DNA from: Algoriphagus sp. AGSA1
Lineage (GTDB): Bacteria > Bacteroidota > Bacteroidia > Cytophagales > Cyclobacteriaceae
Length of the DNA stretch: 64,000 bases
Reading direction: 5' to 3'
Assembly (NCBI RefSeq): GCF_021390545.1
Contig: NZ_JAJUWR010000029.1
Span: 1 to 64,000, forward strand
The notes under the pieces are model-generated. The model worked only from the letters and a program-made list of their open reading frames with translations, did no database searches and had not been told where the DNA came from. Below are positions 9,108-17,569 of the stretch, in pieces (the stretch's first letter is position 1; every line of letters starts with the position of its first letter). A program made the translations under genes and the position numbers.

Positions 9108-10241
9108 TTAATAGTTTAATGACCAAATCCCTCCTTTTCCTGCGGGAATAGAGGGAAGGATCTCATCATTATAGACGACTATCGGATGCCCTCCTTTACC
9201 CATATCCCAGAGATTTCCATTAAAAAACACAGTAAGGCCGACTTTTGATTTCATATCCTTTAGCTGCGTAGGTAAGCTGTATTTCTCCCATGCGTCCTTG
9301 ATGGTAAGTACCCCTGCATCAGCAGGATCCAGATTCTTAGGTTCATGAATTCCATCAAAGTCTTGCCATTTTGAAAGTAAAGAATGGTTTCCACTTAGAA
9401 AAGAGGGGTTTATGATAACTTCCGCATCATTTGATTTAGCACTTTCATAGGCTTGATCAAACCATGAATCATATCCTAGAATCACCGCTGTTTTTGCAAA
9501 TGGCAAATTAAAAACCTGTGAGTCGGCAGAGTCGGGGAAACTGAAGTAGGTGCTTTCAGCTGAGTGTGGAAATGTTTTAAAGATGGGGTCTCCCACAACT
9601 TTTCCATCCGGGCCAAACAAAAAAGAAGCATTTCGAAGGGAGCCGTTGAGATCTACATAGATTTCACCGTTCATTACTTTAGGCCCAGGTAGTACTATAG
9701 AGCCTGCCAGCAAGTATGAGTTAGTCTCTATAGCCAGTTCACCGAATGTTTCGAAATATGCCTTGGCCATGGATTTTGCTTTCATACGGATGATAGACGA
9801 AAACTCCTTGTTTGACTCATCCCCGGTTTTGATGTATCCCAGTAGAAAATCAAAGGCGTTGCTAAAAGCAATTGCTCTCAAAACCTTATGAAGCTGTTTT
9901 TTCTCAGCGAGGTTGTGTTTTTCATTGATCAAAAAAAGCCAGGTCCCAATCGATTCGGGGTAAACTATCAAGGTGTTTTTCCTGATCAATCCTTTGGCAC
10001 TTGATGCTATTATATATTTCTTTAGTTTTTCTTTGAATACTGCCTGGTTAAAATAATCTGATACTTCCATATAGGGCTGTACCCCTAAGATATTCCTCGA
10101 CAGTGTGTCAGCAAGATTGATTTCCTCTACTACCGAAATATACCCATCTGGACTTTTCAGAGGGGTGTTTCTGCCTGAAAAGGACCAAACAAGCCATACA
10201 AAAACAGCTAAGGTAATCAGTGTGATAAAGTTTCTTACCAT
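9108..10241 (-). CDS. Membrane-anchored nitrilase-fold protein lacking the catalytic cysteine
   Basis: Residues 1-20 form one membrane anchor (LITLAVFVWLVWS). The rest matches the carbon-nitrogen hydrolase fold: the catalytic Glu region is TLIVYPESIGTW (Glu96), the Lys region is DPIFKTFPHSAE (Lys222), and the nucleophile strand is TAVILGYDSWFDQ followed by AEVIINPSF. In active members that last strand reads ICYD or similar; here the Cys position is Gly256. The protein therefore looks like a pseudo-enzyme, or one with a different chemistry. Length (377) is somewhat longer than a typical 260-320-residue nitrilase because of the anchor and an insert around residues 60-160. The gene lies between a GH95 glycosidase and a small secreted protein on the same strand. 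Confidence 0.72.
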   Translation of the reverse strand: MVRNFITLITLAVFVWLVWSFSGRNTPLKSPDGYISVVEEINLADTLSRNILGVQPYMEVSDYFNQAVFKEKLKKYIIASSAKGLIRKNTLIVYPESIGTWLFLINEKHNLAEKKQLHKVLRAIAFSNAFDFLLGYIKTGDESNKEFSSIIRMKAKSMAKAYFETFGELAIETNSYLLAGSIVLPGPKVMNGEIYVDLNGSLRNASFLFGPDGKVVGDPIFKTFPHSAESTYFSFPDSADSQVFNLPFAKTAVILGYDSWFDQAYESAKSNDAEVIINPSFLSGNHSLLSKWQDFDGIHEPKNLDPADAGVLTIKDAWEKYSLPTQLKDMKSKVGLTVFFNGNLWDMGKGGHPIVVYNDEILPSIPAGKGGIWSLNY

Positions 10242-10317
10242 TGCCGGGATTTAAGGATTGTTTCGACGGATACCCGTTTTCCGAACGCTCAGTGATTTCA
10301 GTCTTATGGGCATGATA

Positions 10318-12765
10318 CTATAATTCTATCTCAAAACTTTGTCCTTGATCAAGATCAAGATCCATTTCAGAGCCATCATACAAGATCATGATTTTACCAC
10401 TGGATCCTGCAGTGATCCTGTAAAATTTCAGTTTTCCCCCGTTCCAGCTCATATCCACGGTGAAATTGCCCCTGGCCTTTAGCCCTGATGCACTTCCATT
10501 TTTCCATGCCTTCGGCAAGGCAGGAAGAAGCCTGACCAGACCATCTTCATGAGATTGAATAAGCATTTCAGCCACTCCCGCTGTGTAACCAAAATTGCCG
10601 TCTATTTGAAATGGGGGATGGGCGTCGAAAAGATTAGTGTAAATGGATTGGGAAAGTAGTTTTTGAATATGCTCATGGGCCATCTCACCATCCAGGAGCC
10701 TTGCAGAGAAATTTATCAGCCAGGCACGTGACCAGCCGGTGCCGGCCCCACCATTTGCCAGCCTGTACTCCAGCGTTTTTCTAGCTGCTGCAAACGCTTC
10801 TGGAGTTTTACTTTGGGTAATGGCATCTCCTGGGTGAAAAGCGTATAGATGAGACACATGTCTGTGACCAGGTTCATACTCTTCATAGGGCTGGTCCCAT
10901 TCCAGGATTCTTCCGTCATCTGCGATCTGTACCCCCGGCCGCAGCTTTGCCAATTGAACCTTCACTTTTTCCTTAAGCCAGCTCTCTTTTCCGAGAATTT
11001 CCGCGGCTTTTAGATAATTGCTGAATACATCTGCTATAATCTGCTGATCCATGGCTGCCCCCATCGTCGTAGCTACATTTTCGCCCTTAGAGTTGATAAA
11101 CTGGTTTTCTGGAGAGGTGGACGGTGAGGATACCAAAGTCCCGTCCTGTGGGTATTCCACCAGCCAGTCAGAATAGAATGCGGAGATGTTCTCCATGGCC
11201 GGATAAGCCCGCTCCTCCAGGAATTTTTTGTCCTGGGTAAATAGATAATGGTCCCAATAGTGCCTTCCTATCCATCCACCGGCTCCGATCCAGCCTCCCC
11301 AATAGGCGGTGGCCGCACGCAAAAAAGCTACCTGCCAAAGATCGGTGGTATGGGGAACCATAGTCCCTGCCATGTCAAAGTTCTCCCGGGCGGCATTTTC
11401 CCCGTTAGCTATTACTCCGTCGATGAAATCAAAAAGAGGTTGGTTTAAGCTACCTAGCCCCGTCACATCAGCCGGCCAATAATTCATTTGTAGGTTGATG
11501 TTTACATGGTAATCCGCATTCCAGGGAGCCGCAATGTGCTTGTTCCATATCCCTTGTAGGTTTGCTGGGTTGGTGCCGGGGCGGCTCGATGAGATCAGTA
11601 AATATCTGCCATAGTCAAAAAGTATTTTCTCCAGGTGCAGATCAGTAGTCCCTTCTTTAACCCGCTCTATTCTTTGGTCAGTTGGGATGTTGTCGGGTTC
11701 TACCGACCCAAGATCCAGTTTCATCCGATCAAACCAGAACGCATATTCCTTCTGATGTGAGTGCAGCATTTCTCCCCAGCTTTTCAACTGGATTTTTTCC
11801 AATTGCCGTCCGGCTTCTGCCTCGAAGTCCTCATGATAAAAGGAGGTTTCTGAGACCAGTTTCAGCATAAAATCCCGTACACCTGAAATTACAAGGGAAG
11901 AATCTGAGGTGGTGATATCACCAGACTGATTTTGTGCGATAAGTAAGGTACGGAACTTTACTCCCTGTAATATTTCGGTGGGTTTTGAGTCCAACTGCCC
12001 CCCACGCTGGGTGATCATGCCGGACATTTCCAGCTGACTGTCATTTAGGGCAGTGGTCTTTGCTGTTGCAAAGCCATTGTCCTCTGGCCGGCTCAAGGTG
12101 ATTTTTCCGTTGAAGCCTTCAGGATGATTTGTCTTGAACCGCATGATTATGGCATTATCAGGGGCCGAGGCGATTTCTTCCTGGCTCACTTCGTATCCAT
12201 CACTGTTGAATTTGGTATGTACAATAGCAGTCTCAAGATTAAGACTCCTTCTATAATTGGTCGTTTCTGACCAGTCAAAATCAAACCAAAGATCACCCAT
12301 GGTCTGGTGTGATCGGGTCACGCCCTTTCTTGAGAATCTCAAAACCAACAAAGAGTCTGCTTTTTTATTTTCCCCTGCCAGCAAGTAGGCTCTGATTTGA
12401 TCCAGGTCTGCTCTTTTACCTTCTGCCAAACCCCAATCTTCATATCCTCCAGGCCATAATGAATCTTCGTTGAGCTGCAGATGCTCTTGACCTGGTGCCC
12501 CCAGTACCATTGCTCCCAGACGACCATTTCCTACAGGCAAACCTTCTTCCCATTCTACAGCGGGCTGATTATACCAAAGTACTGAAGGAGATTGGGCTAA
12601 AGTGTAATTATATAGGATGGCTGAAAGCAGTATGCTTAGAAAGTACTTTTTGCATGTGATTATACTTGATACTATATAGCCACACCTGCCTGCCTGCTGA
12701 CAGGTGGAATCCCGCAGGATTAAAATCACCCCACTCGGTGTCGTTCGCGTTATGCTCGATTTCAT
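10318..12765 (-). CDS. GH95 family alpha-L-fucosidase (or alpha-L-galactosidase), secreted
   Basis: The core is a full-length glycoside hydrolase family 95 enzyme, which removes alpha-1,2-linked L-fucose (some members L-galactose) by inversion. The sequence shows the N-terminal beta domain (LPVGNGRLGAMV), the Asn-rich catalytic motif HVNINLQMNYWPA (about 11470-11520), the acid Glu in SPSTSPENQF (about 11099-11128) and the Asp of QIDGNFGYTAG (about 10588-10612). The 5' end is odd. The signal peptide (KKYFLSILLSAILY to LAQ) has no in-frame ATG directly before it; the nearest in-frame ATG is 12765, which adds a repeat-encoded stretch. An ATG at 12653-12655 would read MKKYFLSILL if one base (C at 12652) were absent. 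See the finding on this start. Confidence 0.88.
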   Translation of the reverse strand: MKSSITRTTPSGVILILRDSTCQQAGRCGYIVSSIITCKKYFLSILLSAILYNYTLAQSPSVLWYNQPAVEWEEGLPVGNGRLGAMVLGAPGQEHLQLNEDSLWPGGYEDWGLAEGKRADLDQIRAYLLAGENKKADSLLVLRFSRKGVTRSHQTMGDLWFDFDWSETTNYRRSLNLETAIVHTKFNSDGYEVSQEEIASAPDNAIIMRFKTNHPEGFNGKITLSRPEDNGFATAKTTALNDSQLEMSGMITQRGGQLDSKPTEILQGVKFRTLLIAQNQSGDITTSDSSLVISGVRDFMLKLVSETSFYHEDFEAEAGRQLEKIQLKSWGEMLHSHQKEYAFWFDRMKLDLGSVEPDNIPTDQRIERVKEGTTDLHLEKILFDYGRYLLISSSRPGTNPANLQGIWNKHIAAPWNADYHVNINLQMNYWPADVTGLGSLNQPLFDFIDGVIANGENAARENFDMAGTMVPHTTDLWQVAFLRAATAYWGGWIGAGGWIGRHYWDHYLFTQDKKFLEERAYPAMENISAFYSDWLVEYPQDGTLVSSPSTSPENQFINSKGENVATTMGAAMDQQIIADVFSNYLKAAEILGKESWLKEKVKVQLAKLRPGVQIADDGRILEWDQPYEEYEPGHRHVSHLYAFHPGDAITQSKTPEAFAAARKTLEYRLANGGAGTGWSRAWLINFSARLLDGEMAHEHIQKLLSQSIYTNLFDAHPPFQIDGNFGYTAGVAEMLIQSHEDGLVRLLPALPKAWKNGSASGLKARGNFTVDMSWNGGKLKFYRITAGSSGKIMILYDGSEMDLDLDQGQSFEIEL
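12682..12765 (-). repeat. Repeat-like palindrome inside the GH95 5' extension
   Basis: CACCTG (12683-12688) and CAGGTG (12701-12706) pair around a CCTGCC-rich loop. The same CCTG-rich palindromic style occurs at 7760, 8053 and 21202. Because it lies within the only in-frame upstream extension of the fucosidase, the first thirty or so predicted residues are probably repeat-encoded and not native protein. Confidence 0.5.
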
Positions 12766-13009
12766 AGTTATTCTGGGTCAAAAAATAAGATTACGACAAA
12801 TCTTTGAAGTCGCCAACCTAATTCCATCAAAAATACCGTTGTGGAGGCTCAAAGGTGCTTTTTTGACAGTTTTCGGTGAAATTTGTAGAGATTCTAAGGG
12901 AAAGAACAGGATTTCAGCTACTGCTTTAATTTTGGGATTTACCCTACTGACCTACATGATGATTTCTACTCTACCCATACGAATGAGTGCCGGAGATTTG
13001 GACATTTTT

Positions 13010-13582
13010 TCACTGGGAAATCAGGAAATTCTTAAATTCCTCCGTGTTGAAATTGCTCATTCCTTCCTGATAAAAAACAATTTTCCCTTCAGGGTTCACT
13101 ACCAAAGTCGTGGGAATCGACTGGCTTTGCAGACTTTTATTCAGCCCAAAACTCGCATGCGCAGTGGGAAATGTCCAACTTTTCCCATCAATAAACCCTT
13201 GGCTTTTTTTGATGTCACTGTCTATTCCTACAAGCAAAAATGCAAGATCGGGTTCGTATTGAAGGGATTTGTATAGCTCAGCAATATGCGGCATTTCAGC
13301 CCGGCATGGTCCGCACCAGGAAGCCCATAGATTGATGAAAAGAGTTTTGTTGCGGTAACTTTCCAAGTCGATCTCCTCACCATTAAATGTCAGGAATTTC
13401 CCCCTATAGTCAAATTGCTGGTCGGTCAGGTCGGGGATTTCGATCTTGGGCTTGATGAGTCCTGTGGAGAGCAACACAGACTGTAATCCGCCTATGATCA
13501 CAGGCAAAAGCCCTGTGAAATATAAAAGTGCAATAACGCTGAGCATAATTCCCCAGCTTTTGATTTCTTTTTTCCAGTTCAT
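13010..13582 (-). CDS. TlpA/ResA-type membrane-anchored thiol-disulfide oxidoreductase
   Basis: The 190-residue protein has one N-terminal membrane segment (about 9-30, IMLSVIALLYFTGLLPVII) and a periplasmic thioredoxin domain with the active site WASWCGPCRAEMP, a family cis-proline (SIPTTLVV) and an N-terminal strand pair (IEIPDLTDQ, FLTFNGEEIDL). TlpA-type proteins reduce disulfides outside the cytoplasm, for example during cytochrome c maturation or stress. It lies about 245 bases upstream (in its own direction) of the fucosidase start and reads the same way; the intervening DNA contains the repeat. An overlapping plus-strand open frame is a shadow. The protein family is clear; the substrate is not. 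Confidence 0.9.
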   Translation of the reverse strand: MNWKKEIKSWGIMLSVIALLYFTGLLPVIIGGLQSVLLSTGLIKPKIEIPDLTDQQFDYRGKFLTFNGEEIDLESYRNKTLFINLWASWCGPCRAEMPHIAELYKSLQYEPDLAFLLVGIDSDIKKSQGFIDGKSWTFPTAHASFGLNKSLQSQSIPTTLVVNPEGKIVFYQEGMSNFNTEEFKNFLISQ

Positions 13583-13889
13583 GTAGAAGTATGATTTACG
13601 AAATACGATTTACGAGATTTCCTGGACTTCCGTCATTATGCTCAAATTTTAATACTAAGGTTTGTCAGTTCGAGAGTCCCGTGCAGCTTTCGGAGTCGAG
13701 AACTCGGCTTCGACTTCGCTACCAATGACCGGAATTCAAAAAAGCGCGCAAATTTTTCAATTTTAAGAACATCCAATTTTACAATCTTAAAATCAGACGC
13801 TTAGTGACAACTCTCACATTTCTTACTTTTTGTCTCCAAAAGGAGGTTTAACTTGCGTCTCAAATTTAGATTAGAATTTTCTTTAGCTT
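13583..13889. other. Divergent intergenic region between thioredoxin gene and tex
   Basis: About 300 bases separate the two divergent starts and should hold both promoters. Visible structure is limited to AGTCGA/TCGACT (13694-13699 and 13710-13715) and a degraded copy of the CCTGACTTCCGTCA element at 13621-13634. No confident promoter was picked. Confidence 0.5.
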
Positions 13890-16151
13890 ATGAACTACGA
13901 AGTACAAATAGCCGCTGAACTCCAAATCAAACCACATCAGGTAGATGCCACGGTGCAATTGCTGGATGAAGGCGGTACAGTGCCTTTTATTTCCCGATAT
14001 AGAAAAGAAGCCACCGGCGAATTGGACGAGGTGCAGGTGGCTGCGATTAGAGACCGGGTTTTGCAGTTGAGAGAGTTGGCAAAACGAAAAGAAGCAATCC
14101 TGAAATCCATCGATGAGCAGGGAAAACTGACTCAGGACCTGAAACAGAAAGTAGAAGCAGCCGAGACCATGTCCAAGCTGGAAGATATCTATTTGCCATA
14201 CAAGCCAAAACGTCGGACTAAAGCCACAATCGCCAGAGAGAAAGGTTTGGAGCCACTGGCAGAGCAGATTTTTGAGCAGAAAACTATTGATCTGCTGTTT
14301 GAAGCCGAGAAGTTTGTAGATGCTTCCAAAGAAGTGAATTCAATAGATGAAGCCCTCCAAGGCGCCCGTGATATCATGGCTGAGTGGATCAACGAAAAGG
14401 CTGAGTTACGTGAAAGGATGCGTAAGCTTTTTCTTGAAGAAGGAGTCTTTTCGTCGAAAGTCCTGCCGGGCAAAGAGCAGGAAGCGATAAAGTACAAGGA
14501 TTATTTTGATTGGTCTGAGCCTATAAAAACTGCGCCTTCTCACCGGGTTTTGGCAATGAGAAGAGGGGAAAAAGAACTTTTTCTGATGCTCGACTCAGTT
14601 CCAGAAGAAGCTTCAGCAATCTATCAAATGGAGAAAATGATTCTGGCTGATGCCGCAAATTCATCCGTGGAGCAGGTGAAACTGGCAATCAAGGATTGTT
14701 ATAGAAGACTACTGAAACCCAGCATGGAGACCGAAGTTCGCCTACTTACTAAGCGTAAAGCGGACGAAGAGGCGATCAAGGTATTTACCGAAAATCTGCG
14801 TCAATTGCTTCTTGGAGCTCCTTTGGGAGAAAAGTCGGTGATGGCGATTGATCCGGGTTTCCGTACAGGGTGCAAACTGGTGTGCCTTGGACCTCAAGGG
14901 CAGTTTCTCCACTATGAGGCGATCTATCCGCATGAGCCGCAACGCAGAAGTGCGGAAGCAGGTATGACGATAAAGGGCTTGGCAGAGAAATTTGGGATTG
15001 AAGCTATAGCGATAGGTAATGGAACTGCGGGACGTGAGACGGAAGCTTTTGTAAAGAGCTTGGGCCTGTCAAAATCAGTGATTGTGACTATGGTAAACGA
15101 ATCCGGGGCATCTATTTATTCCGCTTCTGATGTAGCTCGGGAAGAATTTCCTGATCTTGATTTGACCGTTAGGGGAGCTGTTTCCATTGGTCGTAGGCTC
15201 ATGGATCCTTTGGCGGAATTGGTAAAAATAGACCCTAAGTCTATCGGAGTGGGGCAGTATCAGCATGACGTGGATCAGAATGCCTTGAAAAATGCACTGG
15301 ATGATACCGTGATGTCCGCGGTAAACGGAGTAGGGGTAGAAGTAAATCTTGCATCGAAGCAACTGCTGACTTATGTCTCTGGTCTGGGACCGACTTTGGC
15401 TCAGAATATTGTGGAGTTCAGAAATGAAAACGGCCCTTTCAAAAGCCGGGCACAACTCAAAAAAGTCCCTAGACTTGGTGATAAGGCATTTGAGCAAGCT
15501 GCGGGTTTCTTGAGAATAAGTAAGGCTAAACATCCACTGGATTCCTCTGCTGTACACCCCGAGCGCTATGCATTGGTGGAGCAGATGGCCAAGGATGTGA
15601 ACGCGTCCGTTTCAGATTTGATGAGTTCGGAGGACTTGAGAAATAGGATTTCCCTAAAAAATTATGTTTCAGAATCCGTTGGTTTGCCTACGCTGCAGGA
15701 TATTTTGGAGGAACTGGCCAAGCCGGGAAGAGATCCCCGCGAGAGTTTTGAGGTATTTGCTTTCGAAGAAAGTGTGAACAGCATGTCGGATCTGAAAGTC
15801 GGCATGAAACTGCCGGGTGTAGTGACGAATATCACGGCTTTTGGAGCATTTGTGGATGTGGGAGTGCACCAGGATGGTTTGGTGCATTTGAGTCATTTGG
15901 CAGACAGGTATGTGAAGGATCCCAATGAGATTGTTTCTGTCAATCAAAAAGTGCAGGTCACGGTGATGGAAGTGGATATCCCTCGTAAAAGAATCGGTTT
16001 GAGTATGAAGTCAGATCCTTTTGCGGAGCGGATCCGGGATTCCAAATCCCGGTCATCGGAGAAAAGGCCAGCATCCAAACCTCAGCGTCAGGAACCCGAA
16101 GGCACAATGGCCGATAAATTGGCTGCGCTCAAAGGGAAGTTTGGAGGGTGA
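13890..16151 (+). CDS. tex: Tex-family transcription accessory / S1 RNA-binding protein
   Basis: The 753-residue protein matches Tex over its whole length: N-terminal helical domain (IAAELQIKPHQV, FISRYRKEATGELDE), the TKR-type central region (YLPYKPKRRTKATIARE), a YqgF/RNase H-like domain (MAIDPGFRTGCKLV, AIGNGTAGRETE), helix-hairpin-helix repeats (VPRLGDKAFEQAAGF) and a C-terminal S1 domain at about 640-710 (LKVGMKLPGVVTNITAFGAFVDVGVHQDGLVHLSHL). Tex binds nucleic acid and affects transcription and stress fitness in several bacteria. The last forty residues are charged and low in complexity (SRSSEKRPASKPQRQEPEG). It is a single-gene unit with repeat DNA downstream. Confidence 0.95.
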   Translation: MNYEVQIAAELQIKPHQVDATVQLLDEGGTVPFISRYRKEATGELDEVQVAAIRDRVLQLRELAKRKEAILKSIDEQGKLTQDLKQKVEAAETMSKLEDIYLPYKPKRRTKATIAREKGLEPLAEQIFEQKTIDLLFEAEKFVDASKEVNSIDEALQGARDIMAEWINEKAELRERMRKLFLEEGVFSSKVLPGKEQEAIKYKDYFDWSEPIKTAPSHRVLAMRRGEKELFLMLDSVPEEASAIYQMEKMILADAANSSVEQVKLAIKDCYRRLLKPSMETEVRLLTKRKADEEAIKVFTENLRQLLLGAPLGEKSVMAIDPGFRTGCKLVCLGPQGQFLHYEAIYPHEPQRRSAEAGMTIKGLAEKFGIEAIAIGNGTAGRETEAFVKSLGLSKSVIVTMVNESGASIYSASDVAREEFPDLDLTVRGAVSIGRRLMDPLAELVKIDPKSIGVGQYQHDVDQNALKNALDDTVMSAVNGVGVEVNLASKQLLTYVSGLGPTLAQNIVEFRNENGPFKSRAQLKKVPRLGDKAFEQAAGFLRISKAKHPLDSSAVHPERYALVEQMAKDVNASVSDLMSSEDLRNRISLKNYVSESVGLPTLQDILEELAKPGRDPRESFEVFAFEESVNSMSDLKVGMKLPGVVTNITAFGAFVDVGVHQDGLVHLSHLADRYVKDPNEIVSVNQKVQVTVMEVDIPRKRIGLSMKSDPFAERIRDSKSRSSEKRPASKPQRQEPEGTMADKLAALKGKFGG

Positions 16152-16258
16152 AGATAAGCCGCAAAGAGCGCGAAGAGGCACAAAGAGTCTTCGGCCTATT
16201 TTGTCACTGACGACTTTCCAATGCAACAAGACTTTTGCCTAATTTGCATTTTAAACAG

Positions 16259-16286
16259 AATATGTGAGTGGAGACACTCACATATT
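16259..16286. repeat. GTGAGTG hairpin, copy 1
   Basis: A perfect 12-bp stem AATATGTGAGTG / CACTCACATATT closes a GAGA tetraloop. It is the best copy of a hairpin family scattered over 16.2-18.5 kb. No long T run follows on the plus strand, so it is not called a simple terminator. Confidence 0.85.
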
Positions 16287-16333
16287 CTAAGATTTATAAT
16301 GGAATAGTATTAAACCTTTTTTCCGTTGTCGTT

Positions 16334-16350
16334 GTGAGTGTCTCACTCAC
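16334..16350. repeat. GTGAGTG hairpin, copy 2
   Basis: GTGAGTG (16334-16340) pairs with CACTCAC (16344-16350) across a three-base loop. Flanking GTCGT/ACGAC extends the similarity to the next copy. Confidence 0.75.
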
Positions 16351-16394
16351 GACAACTTTAATCATTCCGCAAAGAAAACGCAGAGAGTTTTGCC

Positions 16395-16418
16395 GTCGTG
16401 AGTGTCCTCACTCACGAC
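16395..16418. repeat. GTGAGTG hairpin, copy 3
   Basis: GTCGTGAGTG and CACTCACGAC form a perfect 10-bp stem with a TCCT loop. It sits among CGCAGAGAG-type degenerate direct repeats common between genes in this part of the window. Confidence 0.8.
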
Positions 16419-16434
16419 ATTTTTTCTTCTCTCG

Positions 16435-16510
16435 AGTTAGTGTCTGACTAACTGGCCTTTGACATGTGAGTGAAGACACTCACGTGGGCGAAAGTAAACC
16501 TCAGCGTCAG
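16435..16510. repeat. Composite repeat element, copy A
   Basis: The element holds AGTTAGT/ACTAACT (16435-16453), then a GTGAGTG-AAGA-CACTCAC hairpin (16463-16486), then the tail GGGCGAAAGTAAACCTCAGC. The same order and nearly the same bases recur at 18104-18181, which marks it as a mobile or duplicated unit of about 75 bases. Confidence 0.8.
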
Positions 16511-16514
16511 TAAA

Positions 16515-16723
16515 TTTCTCCACCAAGGTCTGTGTCCACACAGGCCTCTATTCTTCCAGATGTTTTCCTTTCTCCCTGGATGTTTTTGTGTTTTGTTGAA
16601 GCGTTTAGTGCACTTTTATCGTCCTGTCTATAGTATTCTAATTCTTAGATCTTATGAAGGCACTGTTCACATTATTGGTATTGATCACAGGGGTGATGGT
16701 TTTATCCTGTCAGGAGAGTGAAG
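16515..16723 (+). repeat. Leader cassette, copy A (5' region plus lipoprotein signal peptide)
   Basis: About 209 bases cover the upstream region of the lipoprotein gene at 16654 and the codons for its signal peptide. They are nearly identical to 17360-17569. The similarity stops right after the codons for CQESE, just past the lipidated Cys. Confidence 0.92.
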
Positions 16724-17217
16724 CACCCAGCCCCCCTGTAAAAGTAGAGTTCCATCTGACAGATTCCGAAGGCAAAGCCACTACTATATTTCAGGAGGGG
16801 GAAGATATTCTTTTTGATTACAGCATAGTCAACCTGATAGATGAAACAGTCACATGGTATTTTGACAGTGCGTTTAGTTACCACAACATGTTTACTGTTT
16901 ATAAAGTTGAGGAACCTGGGCCAGAGAGGCCAGGTGGCGATGTTATTAAAATCGGCACTCCGCAAACCCCTGCTTTGCAAATTGATGCAAGGACAGGAAG
17001 AATTATCCCTGCCAATGGAGAGATGCGTATCCTGATGTCCTGGACAGGAAATAGAGAAAACACATTCATGTTCGATAATTGGTCTATTTATTACCATGAA
17101 AGGGAAACCCTCACACCTGGGAAATACTTTGTGGAATTCGAACAGGGGATCACATTTGCCCTATATAATCCGTTTCATCGAAAGTTCAAAATTGTTTTTG
17201 AGGTGAGGAGCAAATAA
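16654..17217 (+). CDS. Lipoprotein with BsuPI-like / Ig-like domain
   Basis: The protein has 187 residues with a type II signal peptide (MKALFTLLVLITGVMVLSCQ, lipidated Cys at 19). The mature part has a beta-sandwich pattern: an opening strand (VKVEFHLTDSEGK), NLIDETVTWYFDSA, an LQIDARTGRIIPANGEMRI segment and a closing LTPGKYFVEFE. This resembles the BsuPI or intracellular-protease-inhibitor fold, where a strand on unmet bonds is followed by LxPGxY. That call is tentative. Its upstream region and signal peptide are almost identical to those of the next lipoprotein gene (17500), although the mature proteins are unrelated. Confidence 0.8.
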   Translation: MKALFTLLVLITGVMVLSCQESEAPSPPVKVEFHLTDSEGKATTIFQEGEDILFDYSIVNLIDETVTWYFDSAFSYHNMFTVYKVEEPGPERPGGDVIKIGTPQTPALQIDARTGRIIPANGEMRILMSWTGNRENTFMFDNWSIYYHERETLTPGKYFVEFEQGITFALYNPFHRKFKIVFEVRSK

Positions 17218-17225
17218 AATATAGT

Positions 17226-17279
17226 ATGAAAAAAACGCTACTCTTTTAGTGGTGTTGATCTTAATACTATTGCCGCCGT
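17226..17279 (+). pseudogene. Orphan signal-peptide start, frameshifted and cut at a hairpin repeat
   Basis: ATG at 17226 is followed by a run of seven A and then hits a stop after seven codons. In another frame the same bases encode NATLLVVLILILLPP, a good hydrophobic signal core. One extra A would join the two as MKKNATLLVVLILILLPP. The frame ends at the hairpin CCGTGAG-CTCA-CTCACGG (17276-17293). It reads as the remains of a secreted-protein gene cut by the repeat. Confidence 0.4.
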
Positions 17280-17293
17280 GAGCTCACTCACGG
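17276..17293. repeat. GTGAG hairpin, copy 5
   Basis: CCGTGAG (17276-17282) and CTCACGG (17287-17293) pair across CTCA. It is a shortened member of the local hairpin family, immediately after the orphan signal-peptide codons. Confidence 0.7.
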
Positions 17294-17359
17294 AAAATCG
17301 ATAATTTGAATCCGCTTGGGGTAAAAAACTATTCCTCTGAAGATGTCTTGGATAGCAAT

Positions 17360-17569
17360 TTTCTCCACCAAGGTCTGTGTCCACACAGGCCTCTATTCTT
17401 CCAGATGTTTTCCTTTCTCCCTGGATGTTTTTGTGTTTTGTTGAAGCGTTTAGTGCACTCTTATCGTCCTCTGTATAATATTACTAATTCTTAGATCTTA
17501 TGAAGGCACTGGTCACATTATTGGTATTGATCACAGGGGTGATGGTTTCATCCTGTCAGGAAAGTGAAG
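17360..17569 (+). repeat. Leader cassette, copy B (5' region plus lipoprotein signal peptide)
   Basis: This is the second copy of the block at 16515-16723, with a handful of substitutions and small indels (for example CCTGTCTATAGTATT versus CCTCTGTATAATATT near the gene start). It supplies the 5' region and signal peptide of the gene at 17500. Confidence 0.92.

Noticed and set aside
12704..13276. Plus-strand open frame of 190 codons
   Set aside because: It overlaps the 5' region of the fucosidase and the 3' half of the TlpA-type gene on the other strand, and the residues show no domain. The TlpA-type frame has the clear CGPC motif.
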